A stretch of DNA of 10,284 nucleotides, from assembly GCA_021808205.1 (NCBI GenBank), contig JAKBCD010000026.1:1-10284 (forward strand), in the 5' to 3' direction. The notes below the pieces were generated by a model. That model searched no databases and had not been told where the DNA came from. It saw only the letters and a list, made by a program, of their open reading frames with translations. Shown piece after piece: positions 1-7,770 of this stretch; position 1 is the first letter of the stretch; the number at the start of each line of letters is the position of its first letter. Source of the stretch: Pseudomonadota bacterium (GTDB lineage Bacteria; Pseudomonadota; Alphaproteobacteria; Acetobacterales; Acetobacteraceae). The position numbers and the translations under genes were made by a program.

Positions 1-352
1 GCAGGTTCACGGCGGCGTTTTTCACGGTCATCCAGGCGGAAAGGGCCATCACCTCTTCCAGCGTGACATCCGGGTGATAGCGCACACCGCCCTTGCCCGG
101 CCCGCGTGAAAGGCTGTGCTGTACGCGATAGCCCTCAAAATGCGCGATCTCGCCGGTATCAAGCTGGATGGGCACATCCACGATGAGAACGCGCTTGGGG
201 CGCCGCAGCGTGCCGGACCAGCGGGCGAGGTCGCCCATATAAGGCAATACCCGGTCTACCTGAGCCAGATAGGTGCCCCAGGGGCTTTCCGGCGAGGGCA
301 AGACATATGACAGTTTGCCGAACTGGGCGGAGGCTTGTTGTGTGTCAGGCAA
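1..352 (-). CDS. gdhA: Glu/Leu/Phe/Val dehydrogenase (glutamate dehydrogenase), N-terminal part
   Basis: Only the first 117 codons are in the window; the gene continues past the left edge. The family catalyses reversible NAD(P)-linked oxidative deamination of glutamate to 2-oxoglutarate and ammonium in the cytoplasm. The visible part holds the family signature [18 protein letters not shown] at about residues 72-89. In it K87 should be a substrate-binding lysine by family precedent, and K111 in WMTVKNA a second one. The catalytic lysine and the Rossmann domain lie outside the window. I chose a TTG start at 350-352 because a clean AGGAG sits 6 nt upstream (359-363) and no in-frame ATG precedes it; the next Met is residue 39, inside conserved sequence. 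Coenzyme preference cannot be read from this fragment. It follows the cytochrome c gene on the same strand after a 172-nt gap, so it may have its own promoter. Confidence 0.9.
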   Translation of the reverse strand, partial: MPDTQQASAQFGKLSYVLPSPESPWGTYLAQVDRVLPYMGDLARWSGTLRRPKRVLIVDVPIQLDTGEIAHFEGYRVQHSLSRGPGKGGVRYHPDVTLEEVMALSAWMTVKNAAVNL

Positions 353-482
353 AATGGTCTCCTCTGACGGGTTTCCCTTATGGTTTTTGCGCCTTTCGGG
401 CGGGTTGTCCCGGCCTTGAACCTGCGCACTACGAAATCCAGGCTACACCCGAATCCTGAGGCCGGCCAGCAGGCATGGGATG

Positions 483-507
483 CGGCGCGAGCATTGGTGC
501 CGCGCCG
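483..507 (-). other. GC-rich hairpin 3' of the cytochrome c gene
   Basis: Perfect 7-bp inverted repeat cggcgcg / cgcgccg (483-489 and 501-507) with an 11-nt loop, 18-42 nt beyond the cytochrome c stop codon. There is no following T tract on the minus strand, so it is at best a weak or Rho-assisted terminator, or an RNA 3'-end stabiliser. The rest of 353-524 shows no gene. It should hold the gdhA promoter, but I see no confident -35/-10 pair. Confidence 0.4.
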
Positions 508-524
508 TCATCGGGGGGCAGGCG

Positions 525-923
525 TTACTTGGCCTGGGAAAGCAGTGGCGTGGTGTCACTCATTGCCGTGTCGTAGCTGATTGGCGTGACGCCGGCGGGG
601 TCGCCGTTCTTTTGCAGAACATAAGCCATGATGTCTTCATACTGCGTATGGCTCAGGCCGCCTGGGTTGGTGGCGGGCATCTGCTTGGCAAGCACGCTGA
701 AAACACTGCCGATGGTGGCGGAGGCAAAGCTCGGGCCAACCAGTGCCGGGCCGCCGCCGCCGCCCAGGTTTGCACCGTGGCACATCGCGCAGTTTTGCGC
801 GTAGGCGGCGGCACCGGCGTTGGCCTGCGCAGCGGTGTAGGAGACGGACGGGCTGGCCGCCTGCGCCGCCATGGCGAGCAAAGAGGCTGCGAGGCTGAAG
901 CTGACAGTTTTTAAAATTCTCAT
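525..923 (-). CDS. Small secreted class I cytochrome c
   Basis: A 132-residue protein with a Sec signal peptide: MRILK, then a hydrophobic stretch to about residue 20, with likely cleavage after A22 in the AQA-A context. A single haem-binding CAMCH follows at residues 45-49. M82 in KQMPATNPGG is the likely distal haem ligand, and QYEDIMAYVLQ (94-104) matches the C-terminal helix of small class I cytochromes c. A GGGGGP stretch (54-59) follows the haem motif. The mature protein, about 110 residues, should be a periplasmic electron carrier, either free or supplying a membrane dehydrogenase or oxidase. The start is ATG, with AGGAAC just upstream. It lies 138 nt downstream of the DUF779 gene on the same strand, so co-transcription with the aldehyde dehydrogenase is possible but not shown. 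Its electron donor and acceptor cannot be named from sequence alone. Confidence 0.9.
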   Translation of the reverse strand: MRILKTVSFSLAASLLAMAAQAASPSVSYTAAQANAGAAAYAQNCAMCHGANLGGGGGPALVGPSFASATIGSVFSVLAKQMPATNPGGLSHTQYEDIMAYVLQKNGDPAGVTPISYDTAMSDTTPLLSQAK

Positions 924-951
924 ATGTTCCTACTTTTGAAAGCCGGGAGGA

Positions 952-983
952 CGCCACCCGCCGGAATTTGAGGCCAGGTGGCG
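952..983 (-). repeat. Inverted repeat in the cytochrome c leader
   Basis: Perfect 7-bp inverted repeat cgccacc / ggtggcg (952-958 and 977-983) around an 18-nt loop, starting 28 nt upstream of the cytochrome c start codon. It could be a leader hairpin, an operator, or a weak terminator closing the aldB-DUF779 transcript; no T tract follows it. The surrounding 924-1061 interval has no convincing promoter by eye. Confidence 0.4.
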
Positions 984-1061
984 CATGGCTAGGTTGCCCG
1001 ATTACAACGAGCCCGGCAATGGACCAGCAGAGCCGCAACACAAGTTTCATTGTGGCAAATA

Positions 1062-1448
1062 CTATTGCCGCGTTGGTTTTTCCTGGCTTTGCAAGGTGCC
1101 AAGCTCGGCCTCGTCAAACAAACGCGAGCGGGTAAGAAACCGTGACCCGCTGCCGTTTTCCAAAGAGAACATACCGCCCATGCCCTCGACAACATCGATG
1201 ATAAGCTGGGTGTAGCGCCAATACTCGAACTGCGAGCGGCTCATGAAGAATTCCGCGCCGCCGATTTCGCCCAGCTTCACATCGTCTGGTGCCACCAAGT
1301 AATCGCCCACCGGATAGCACATGGGCGACGATCCGTCGCAGCAGCCGCCCGACTGGTGAAACATGAGGGCGCCATGTTTCGCTTGCAGCCGGGCGATGAG
1401 ATCCAGCGCGGCTGGCGTGGCCAGAACGCGCGCCGGAATTTCGGTCAT
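1062..1448 (-). CDS. DUF779 family protein (acetaldehyde dehydrogenase accessory)
   Basis: A 128-residue cytoplasmic protein with no signal peptide. The DUF779 hallmark HGALMFHQSGGCCDGSSPMC lies at about residues 25-44 and contains C36, C37 and C44, which look like possible metal or redox ligands. The C-terminal part keeps the family pattern FFMSRSQFEYWRYTQL and EGMGGMFSLENGSGSRFLTRSRLF. Its start codon overlaps the stop of the upstream aldehyde dehydrogenase gene (TGATG), which implies translational coupling. DUF779 proteins are repeatedly found beside AldB/AcoD/ExaC-type acetaldehyde dehydrogenases, but their biochemical role is, to my knowledge, not established. An accessory or maturation role is inferred from this linkage. 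Family assignment is secure; function is not. Confidence 0.9.
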   Translation of the reverse strand: MTEIPARVLATPAALDLIARLQAKHGALMFHQSGGCCDGSSPMCYPVGDYLVAPDDVKLGEIGGAEFFMSRSQFEYWRYTQLIIDVVEGMGGMFSLENGSGSRFLTRSRLFDEAELGTLQSQEKPTRQ

Positions 1449-2980
1449 CAGAAGAAGCCCAGCTTCTTCGGGCTGTAGCTCACCAGCAAATTCTTGGTTT
1501 GCTGGTAATGGTCGAGCATCATCTTATGCGTCTCGCGACCGATGCCAGATTGCTTGTACCCGCCGAAGGCCGCGTGCGCCGGATAGAGGTGGTAGCAATT
1601 TGTCCAGACACGGCCAGCCTTGATGCCACGGCCCATGCGATAGGCGCGGTTACCATCGCGCGACCACACCCCCGAACCCAGGCCGTAAAGCGTGTCATTG
1701 GCCATGCTCAGCGCCTCTTCCTCGGTTTTGAACGTGGCGACGGAAAGCACCGGCCCGAAGATTTCCTCCTGGAAAATGCGCATTCTGTTATGGCCCTGGA
1801 ATACCGTAGGCTTGATGTAATAGCCCTGGGCCAATGCACCGCCGAGATCGGTCCGCTCACCACCGGCGAGCAATTTTGCCCCTTCCTGCTTGCCGATGTC
1901 GATATAAGAGAGGATCTTCTGCATCTGCTCGGATGACGCCTGCGCGCCGATCATGGTGGACATCTCCAGCGGGCTGCCCTGCTTAATGGCGGCAACGCGC
2001 TTGAGCACCTTTTCCATGAATTTGTCGTATATGCCCTCCTGGATGAAGGCGCGGGACGGGCAGGTGCAGACCTCACCCTGGTTGAGTGCGAACAGCACCA
2101 GACCCTCGATTGCCTTGTCGAGAAAATCGTCTTCCTCGGCCATCACGTCGGAGAAAAAGATGTTGGGGGATTTGCCACCTAGCTCCAGCGTGACCGGAAT
2201 GAGGTTGTGGCTGGCGTATTGCATAATCAGACGCCCTGTGGTGGTCTCCCCGGTGAAGGCGATCTTGGCGATGCGGTTGGAGGAGGCGAGCGGCTTACCC
2301 GCTTCCAGACCGAAGCCGTTCACCACATTGAGCACGCCCGGCGGCAGCAGGTCACCCACCAGCTCCATCAGCACCATGATGGAGATTGGGGTCTGTTCTG
2401 CCGGCTTCAGCACGACACAATTACCCGCCGCCAGGGCCGGAGCCAGCTTCCATACCGCCATCAGGATTGGGAAGTTCCAGGGAATGATCTGGCCGACAAC
2501 GCCCAGCGGTTCATGGAAATGATAGGCAACAGTGTCATGGTCGATTTCCGAAAGCGAGCCCTCCTGTGCGCGGACGCAACCCGCAAAATAGCGGAAATGA
2601 TCAATGGCGAGCGGGACATCGGCAAAGGTCGTTTCGCGGATCGGTTTGCCGTTATCCACTGTCTCGGCATAGGCGAGCAGGTCCAGATTCTGCTCCATCT
2701 TGTCGGCGATTTTCAGCAGGATAGTGGCGCGCTCGGCTGCCGGGCGCTTGCCCCAGGCTTCCGCCGCGGCGTGGGCCGCATCCAGCGCAAGGTCGATATC
2801 CGCCGCATCCGAGCGCGCGGCCTGCGTGAAGACCTGGCCGGTAATGGGGGAGACATTGTCAAAATACTGGCCAGAGAGCGGAGCGGTGAACTTGCCGTTG
2901 ATGAAATTGTCGTAACGCGGCTTGAAGGAGAAGCCGGAGACAGTGCTCCCGGAAAGGGGCGCAATAGCGGCGTCAAGCAT
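1448..2980 (-). CDS. aldB: NAD(P)-dependent acetaldehyde/aldehyde dehydrogenase, AldB/ExaC type
   Basis: 510 residues, full length for the AldB/ExaC/AcoD branch of the aldehyde dehydrogenase superfamily, which oxidises acetaldehyde and other short aldehydes to the acid. Visible motifs: oxyanion-hole Asn169 in PWNF, cofactor-site K192 in LKPAEQTP, the loop FTGETTTGR (242-250), general base E266 in LELGGKSPN, and catalytic C305 in [18 protein letters not shown] and the C-terminal [16 protein letters not shown] are also intact. I chose the ATG at 2980 because AGAGGAA precedes it by about 8 nt and the protein then aligns with the usual N-terminus; a GTG at 3016 would add 12 unsupported residues. 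It is the first gene of a coupled pair with DUF779. Coenzyme preference is not decided. Its role in ethanol or acetaldehyde oxidation is inferred from the family. Confidence 0.95.
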   Translation of the reverse strand: MLDAAIAPLSGSTVSGFSFKPRYDNFINGKFTAPLSGQYFDNVSPITGQVFTQAARSDAADIDLALDAAHAAAEAWGKRPAAERATILLKIADKMEQNLDLLAYAETVDNGKPIRETTFADVPLAIDHFRYFAGCVRAQEGSLSEIDHDTVAYHFHEPLGVVGQIIPWNFPILMAVWKLAPALAAGNCVVLKPAEQTPISIMVLMELVGDLLPPGVLNVVNGFGLEAGKPLASSNRIAKIAFTGETTTGRLIMQYASHNLIPVTLELGGKSPNIFFSDVMAEEDDFLDKAIEGLVLFALNQGEVCTCPSRAFIQEGIYDKFMEKVLKRVAAIKQGSPLEMSTMIGAQASSEQMQKILSYIDIGKQEGAKLLAGGERTDLGGALAQGYYIKPTVFQGHNRMRIFQEEIFGPVLSVATFKTEEEALSMANDTLYGLGSGVWSRDGNRAYRMGRGIKAGRVWTNCYHLYPAHAAFGGYKQSGIGRETHKMMLDHYQQTKNLLVSYSPKKLGFF

Positions 2981-3033
2981 GGTTGGGTTCCTCTCGTTAT
3001 TGTCGCGGTGGGCCACGAACGGGTATTGCCAGA

Positions 3034-3042
3034 TTTATAGCA
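3034..3042 (-). promoter_or_regulatory. Possible extended -10 promoter of aldB
   Basis: On the minus strand the sequence reads TGCTATAAA, an extended -10 element (TGn plus five of six matches to TATAAT). It would give a transcript start near 3027 and a leader of about 47 nt. No good -35 stands 16-18 nt upstream, which is tolerable for an extended -10 but keeps confidence low. I checked the same stretch for a sigma-54 GG-N10-GC element and found none. Confidence 0.35.
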
Positions 3043-3205
3043 AGCGCCCTTGGCAACCGCCACGCCAAACGAAAAGTAGAGATTTTTCAGTCGGTTTTGT
3101 CCTCGCCTTGCAGAGCGGAGAATCAACAATACGTACCAAAAAGACGCATTGTACCAGAGTGGAACGCCTCATCCTGTGAAATCATTCCTCTTGCCCAGGC
3201 AGGCT

Positions 3206-4795
3206 CTAATAGCCGAGTGCACACCCATCTTTGCGAGAGTCCGACCCGCCAATCAACACACCGCGCTCATGGTCAATCCGGATGACCTGGCCACCGCCAT
3301 GCGGCGCGCCGGCATCCATAAGCTCATGCCCCTTGGCCGCTAGCGCAGCACGTGCCGCGCCGGAGATTCCACGCTCCACCTCTAGCTTGCCCGCGAAAGG
3401 GAAGAGGCGGGGCAGATCCAACGCCGCCTGCGGGTCCATACCGTAATGCAGCATGTTGGCGAGCACCCAGCTCTGCCCCATCGGCTGGTACTGGCCGCCC
3501 ATCACGCCGAACACGATCTGCGGTTTGCCGTCCTTAAGTGTCATGGCGGGGATGATGGTGTGCATGGGGCGCTTCCCGGGCGCGAGCTGGTTGGGGTGGC
3601 CGCGCTGCATGCTGAAGCTGAAGCCGCGATTATGCATCGCCACACCCGTATTGCCCGCGACAATGCCGGAACCGAAGTTCTGGAAGATGGAGTTGATAAA
3701 GCTGCAGCAATTACCGTCGGCATCCACGACGGAGATATAAACCGTATCCTGATGCAGACTACCCGCGGCGGGCAGGGTGGCGAGCGCATGGTCATCCGAG
3801 ATCAACCCGCGCAGGCCGGAAATATAGCCGTCGCTGAGCAGGTGCTCCACGGGCACATTAGAGAATGCGGCGTCACCCACAAAGGCGTCTCGGTCCCGGT
3901 AGACGAGCCGCGCTGCTTCCGCATGGCGGTGCAGGCGCAGCGGGTCCAATGGGTCCGTGCCGGTGGGGAAGCCATCCATGATCGCCATCAGCATCAGCGC
4001 GATGATACCCGAGCCGTTCGGCGGGCATTCCCACACCTCATGCCCGGCGAAACTATGCGAAACCGGGGTAACGAACTCCGCCACGTTCAGCCCGTCCCCG
4101 AAATCCTCCTCGGTGTGGAAGCCGCCGCGGGCGCGCAAATCCGCGACGATTCTGGCCGCGATGGCGCCAGTATAGAAGGCTTTGGCGCCACCCTTGGCGA
4201 TGGCACGCAGCGTGGCGGCAAGCTGGGGATTGCGCATGACTGTACCCGCGCGCGGCGGGGTGCCGTTGGGGAGGAAGATTTCAGCGCCGTTCTGCTTCAG
4301 CCTGGCCATTGCGGCCGGTTCAGCCCAATCCGCCGCGACGCGCGGGGCCACCACATAGCCATCCTCGGCGAAACGGATGGCTGGCTGCAAAAGCTCATCC
4401 AGCCCCTTGCGGCCGTGGGCCTTGGCCAAAGTCTCCCAGCCGGAGATGCCGCCCGGCACGGTAATGCTATGGACAGAGCTGGCCTCGTATGACGTAAGGC
4501 CCTGGGAGGCGAGTGCGTCCAGTGAAAGCGCCGCCGGAGTGCGGCCCGAGCCGTTGAGTGCGATAACCTTGCCCGAATTGGCGGGAGCGTAAAGGCAAAA
4601 CAGATCGCCCCCCACCCCGGTTGATTGCGGTTCCACCACCGCCAGCACGGCGGCGGCGGCAATGGCGGCATCCAGGGCGTTGCCGCCCGCCTTCATCACC
4701 TCGATGGCGGTGAGGCTGGCTTGCGGCATGGACGTGGCGGCCATGGCGCGCACGCCGTAAACCGGGCTGCGCCCCGGCACGTGGAAATCCCGCAT
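3206..4795 (-). CDS. ggt: Gamma-glutamyltransferase family protein (YwrD-like Ntn hydrolase)
   Basis: 529 residues from the ATG at 4795; an in-frame TTG at 4810 would add five residues. The family makes an autoprocessed Ntn hydrolase that removes or transfers the gamma-glutamyl group of glutathione and related peptides. The large-subunit part has GVGGDLF (60-66). T351 in HQDTVYISVVDADGN is the expected autocleavage and nucleophilic threonine. In the small subunit, HPNQLAPGKRPMHTI (400-414) and GVMGGQYQP (430-438), with the oxyanion Gly pair G433-G434, are intact. No signal peptide or membrane segment is visible, unlike classical periplasmic GGTs, so I infer a cytoplasmic YwrD-type enzyme. It starts 85 nt after the nsrR stop codon on the same strand and ends 225 nt before aldB. 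The physiological substrate is uncertain: glutathione, another gamma-glutamyl compound, or a related amide. Confidence 0.9.
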   Translation of the reverse strand: MRDFHVPGRSPVYGVRAMAATSMPQASLTAIEVMKAGGNALDAAIAAAAVLAVVEPQSTGVGGDLFCLYAPANSGKVIALNGSGRTPAALSLDALASQGLTSYEASSVHSITVPGGISGWETLAKAHGRKGLDELLQPAIRFAEDGYVVAPRVAADWAEPAAMARLKQNGAEIFLPNGTPPRAGTVMRNPQLAATLRAIAKGGAKAFYTGAIAARIVADLRARGGFHTEEDFGDGLNVAEFVTPVSHSFAGHEVWECPPNGSGIIALMLMAIMDGFPTGTDPLDPLRLHRHAEAARLVYRDRDAFVGDAAFSNVPVEHLLSDGYISGLRGLISDDHALATLPAAGSLHQDTVYISVVDADGNCCSFINSIFQNFGSGIVAGNTGVAMHNRGFSFSMQRGHPNQLAPGKRPMHTIIPAMTLKDGKPQIVFGVMGGQYQPMGQSWVLANMLHYGMDPQAALDLPRLFPFAGKLEVERGISGAARAALAAKGHELMDAGAPHGGGQVIRIDHERGVLIGGSDSRKDGCALGY

Positions 4796-4805
4796 GGTGC
4801 TTTTA

Positions 4806-4820
4806 CCCAAACCGTTTGGG
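4806..4820. promoter_or_regulatory. Perfect palindrome just upstream of ggt (possible operator)
   Basis: CCCAAAC-C-GTTTGGG: two perfect 7-bp arms around one base, centred 18 nt upstream of the ggt ATG. A 1-nt loop makes it a poor RNA hairpin but a good dimer-binding site. The core AAACCGTTT resembles operators of LacI-type repressors, which is only a resemblance. No LacI-type gene is in the window. Confidence 0.4.
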
Positions 4821-4880
4821 CAGATTTTAGGACCGAATGCCGTGCCGGTTCAATGCAGGGTCTTCCCCGTTTCCATCACC

Positions 4881-5333
4881 TCAAACCCTGTCCGGTCGCG
4901 CGGCCATCTGCCCCAGGCGGCGCCGCAAGGCCGCGTGCCGAGGGCTTGCGATGTCGGCCAATGTGTAACGGTCCAGCACCGCCAGCAAGGCGTTGACGGC
5001 TTCATCCAGTATCGCCTCCAGCCCGCAGGCGCCACGGATGGCGCAGCTTCCGCCCGCCTGGCACTCGGCCAAGGCGAGTTCCGGCTCCAATGCCCGCACC
5101 ACATCGCCGATCCCAATTTCCGCCGCCGGGCGGGCAAGGCGCAGCCCACCATTGCGGCCACGCAACGTCTCCACCAGCCCGGCTTGGCCCAGGCGATGCA
5201 CCACTTTGGTCATATGGTTTTCGGAAACCTTATAGGCCTGCGCAATTTCGGAAATCATAGCCAAACGCTCCGGCGCCAGCGCCAGATAAGTCAATGTTCT
5301 AAGCCCATAATCCGTGAAGCGAGTGAGATGCAT
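4881..5333 (-). CDS. nsrR: Rrf2-family transcriptional regulator, NsrR-like (NO-sensing)
   Basis: 150 residues starting MHLTRFTDYGLR, the N-terminus typical of NsrR. A winged helix-turn-helix covers about residues 1-70, with recognition-helix sequence VSENHMTKVVHRL (36-48) and wing RGRNGGLRLA (58-67). Three cysteines, C91, C97 and C103, are spaced as in the [Fe-S] cluster site of NsrR proteins, and D8 corresponds to the non-Cys ligand known for Streptomyces NsrR. The C-terminal YTLADI is also characteristic. NsrR normally represses nitric-oxide detoxification genes until NO destroys its cluster. I prefer the ATG at 5333 to an upstream in-frame start at 5363 because it gives the conserved N-terminus. 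No NO reductase, flavohaemoglobin or other classical target is in the window; ggt follows after 85 nt. A general Rrf2/IscR-type role is the alternative. Confidence 0.85.
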   Translation of the reverse strand: MHLTRFTDYGLRTLTYLALAPERLAMISEIAQAYKVSENHMTKVVHRLGQAGLVETLRGRNGGLRLARPAAEIGIGDVVRALEPELALAECQAGGSCAIRGACGLEAILDEAVNALLAVLDRYTLADIASPRHAALRRRLGQMAARPDRV

Positions 5334-5471
5334 GACGTTGCCTAACAGGCACCTTCTGCCCATTCAATGCAATAAGATTTTCGGGTTATGACCGGGAGGG
5401 AGCGGTTTCACGGCATGGCCGCAAGCTGATTGAAGGCCTGTGCCCGACGCGGCATGGCTGAGGTCCTTGCA

Positions 5472-5477
5472 TATAAT
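5472..5477 (+). promoter_or_regulatory. Probable -10 box of the cold-shock gene
   Basis: A perfect TATAAT lies 164 nt before the csp start codon, preceded by TGCA. With 17-bp spacing the -35 would be GCGGCA at 5449-5454, only three of six matches. A transcript starting near 5484 would have a leader of about 157 nt, the length class known for E. coli cspA mRNA. The remainder of 5334-5471 should hold the nsrR promoter, but I see no confident element for it. Confidence 0.5.
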
Positions 5478-5550
5478 GTTCATACGGACTAAGCCTTTCT
5501 CATCGATCTTGCTACTGAACTTTGTTTTCTGCGTCATACACGCTGTTGAC

Positions 5551-5637
5551 GATCTTTCTCTTCAAAATCGATCTTGGATGACTTGCAGCGCATGTGGTGC
5601 TGCGAGTTGAACTGTGTGACTGATTGGAAGGAAAATC
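5551..5637 (+). promoter_or_regulatory. Structured csp leader with a paired Shine-Dalgarno sequence (candidate RNA thermosensor)
   Basis: Seen by eye: 5551-5563 (GATCTTTCTCTTC) can pair with 5627-5637 (GAAGGAAAATC) through 11 base pairs with two single-base bulges, covering the GGAAGGA ribosome-binding site at 5626-5632. Inside this long-range stem is a contiguous 10-bp hairpin, 5582-5591 with 5597-5606 (two G-U pairs, loop atgtg). Cold-shock mRNAs are known to use long leaders that refold with temperature. That this one does so is inference; no folding was computed. Confidence 0.4.
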
Positions 5638-5640
5638 GTC

Positions 5641-5850
5641 ATGACTACTGGAACTGTGAAATTCTTCAATGCAACGAAGGGCTTCGGCTTTATCCGCCCG
5701 GATAACGGCGGGGAAGACGTGTTTGTGCATATCTCCGCGGTTGAGCGCGGCGGCATGAGCGTCATCACTGAAGGCCAGAAGCTGAGCTTCGACATTGTGC
5801 AGGATCGCCGTAACGGCAAAAATGCAGCGGACAACATCAAGGCGGCGTAA
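5641..5850 (+). CDS. Cold-shock domain protein (CspA family)
   Basis: 69 residues forming a single cold-shock domain, an OB-fold that binds single-stranded RNA and DNA and acts as an RNA chaperone in the cytoplasm. [18 protein letters not shown] opens the domain. RNP1 is KGFGFI (13-18) and RNP2 is VFVHI (27-31), with all surface aromatics F8, F9, F15, F17, F28 and H30 present. The Shine-Dalgarno GGAAGGA lies 8 nt before the ATG. The gene is monocistronic: a strong hairpin terminator follows the stop codon and the next gene is convergent. Not every CspA homologue is cold-induced, but the long leader favours post-transcriptional control. The residues closest to the end (DNIKAA) fit the normal domain end, so it is complete. 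Confidence 0.97.
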   Translation: MTTGTVKFFNATKGFGFIRPDNGGEDVFVHISAVERGGMSVITEGQKLSFDIVQDRRNGKNAADNIKAA

Positions 5851-5880
5851 CGCTCTGCCTGATCTGTCTTTAGACTAAAC

Positions 5881-5912
5881 TGAATAAGGCAGCCGCTTGG
5901 CTGCCTTATTCA
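5881..5912. terminator. Bidirectional hairpin terminator between csp and the aminotransferase gene
   Basis: Perfect 14-bp inverted repeat: tgaataaggcagcc (5881-5894) and its complement (5899-5912) around the loop gctt. The GC-rich core is flanked by A/T-rich arms on both sides, as expected for a terminator working for both convergent genes. A second hairpin, gcccgc-ttc-gcgggc (5919-5933), stands next to it on the aminotransferase side and may back it up. Confidence 0.8.
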
Positions 5913-5968
5913 TGTTGGGCCCGCTTCGCGGGCGCCGCCGCGTCAATCTAAATGCATATTGCTCTAAA

Positions 5969-7180
<1,212 letters not shown>

Positions 7181-7229
7181 TCAAAGAAGTTAGCGGGCAG
7201 CGCACTCCTAAACCTCTACAACAGCCGGC

Positions 7230-7243
7230 GCAAACCCGTTTGC
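7230..7243. promoter_or_regulatory. GCAAAC-cc-GTTTGC inverted repeat upstream of aatA
   Basis: Perfect 6-bp arms around two bases, 59-72 nt upstream of the aatA start and 128-141 nt upstream of the divergent secreted-protein gene. It could be an operator for either. The rest of 7172-7370 holds no gene. The part nearer 7371 (7270-7317) contains an imperfect inverted repeat, cgcc-gac-act against agtggcg, but no convincing -35/-10 pair. Confidence 0.35.
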
Positions 7244-7370
7244 CGCAAAACTGCCCCGCTTTTACTTAACGCCGACACTGATAGAACTACCATAGACCGC
7301 TACCTCAGATAGTGGCGTTATCTATTAGTTCGCCTTAAAGAGGAAAGCGTCATTTCATCAGGAGAATTCA

Positions 7371-7715
7371 ATGGACGTCTTGAAGATCGCCCGGCTGCTA
7401 CCCGCCCTTGGCATTGCCTGCATGGTCAGCCTACCCGCCGCGGCGCAAACCAGCCCTGGCACGATGTCTCCTGTCACGGCTCCGGTCGTCAAAGCCAAAA
7501 CCAACAAGCACGCCGTTCTGCCCGCCAGCGAACGCTTCCAGACCGCAGCTGCAGCACTGGCCCACTGCCCGGGTGGCCTCGTTGTTTGGGCGACTTTGGC
7601 CCATAGCAAAGTCTACCATTCCGATAAATCTAAATATTACGGCAGGACCAAGCACGGCGCCTATGCCTGCAAGGCCGATTTGGATGCGGCTGGTTTCCAC
7701 CAGGCCAAGAACTGA
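7371..7715 (+). CDS. Small secreted protein of unknown function
   Basis: 114 residues with a clear Sec signal peptide: positive n-region, hydrophobic core LLPALGIACMVSL, and likely cleavage after A25 (LPAAA-Q). A low-complexity Pro/Thr/Lys linker covers about residues 27-55. The C-terminal domain, about residues 66-114, has the pattern CPGGLVVW, VYH, YYGRTKHGAYACKADLDAAG, with two cysteines (C66, C100). This pattern resembles a recurring small domain of secreted proteobacterial proteins and, loosely, Ada-like/sunset-type metal-binding modules; that comparison is from memory. The two cysteines could form a disulfide or bind metal. AGGAG lies 7 nt before the ATG. It is followed by its own terminator, so it is probably monocistronic and periplasmic. 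I do not assign a function. Confidence 0.8.
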   Translation: MDVLKIARLLPALGIACMVSLPAAAQTSPGTMSPVTAPVVKAKTNKHAVLPASERFQTAAAALAHCPGGLVVWATLAHSKVYHSDKSKYYGRTKHGAYACKADLDAAGFHQAKN

Positions 7716-7720
7716 TTAAA

Positions 7721-7752
7721 TAAAGCAGGGCGACTCAACCCGCCCCGCTTTA
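7721..7752 (+). terminator. Hairpin terminator after the small secreted protein gene
   Basis: Stem taaagcagggcg (7721-7732) with cgccccgcttta (7741-7752): 11 of 12 positions pair, with one A/C mismatch at 7727/7746 and an 8-nt loop. A GC core with a CTTTACTTT tail lies 5 nt beyond the stop codon. It ends 18 nt before the FKBP start codon, so any FKBP transcript beginning upstream must read through it. Confidence 0.7.
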
Positions 7753-7770
7753 CTTTGAAAGGAAACCACC

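Noticed and set aside
2207..3040. Long plus-strand open frame (277 codons) opposite aldB
   Set aside because: Antisense shadow of aldB, whose protein shows all ALDH motifs; the shadow product has no recognisable domain and comes from GC-rich codon bias.
3133..3156. Direct repeat GTACCA (3133-3138 and 3151-3156) upstream of aldB
   Set aside because: Only six bases, 18-bp period, no further similarity; too short to support an operator.
2981..3205. Sigma-54 promoter for aldB, expected by analogy with acoD/exaC-type regulation
   Set aside because: No GG-N10-GC element with acceptable flanks found on the minus strand in this interval; an extended -10 fits better.
3446..4492. Long plus-strand open frame (348 codons) opposite ggt
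   Set aside because: Same reason: ggt on the minus strand is intact with all catalytic motifs; the opposite frame is low-complexity, His/Arg/Gly-rich and unlike any family I know.
4794..5345. Plus-strand open frame (183 codons) opposite nsrR and the ggt leader
   Set aside because: Shadow of the well-supported nsrR reading frame.
5334..5400. NsrR autoregulatory site upstream of nsrR
   Set aside because: I looked for an ATGCAT-type inverted repeat; only the loose attcaatgcaat stretch is present, which does not match the two-armed motif well enough.
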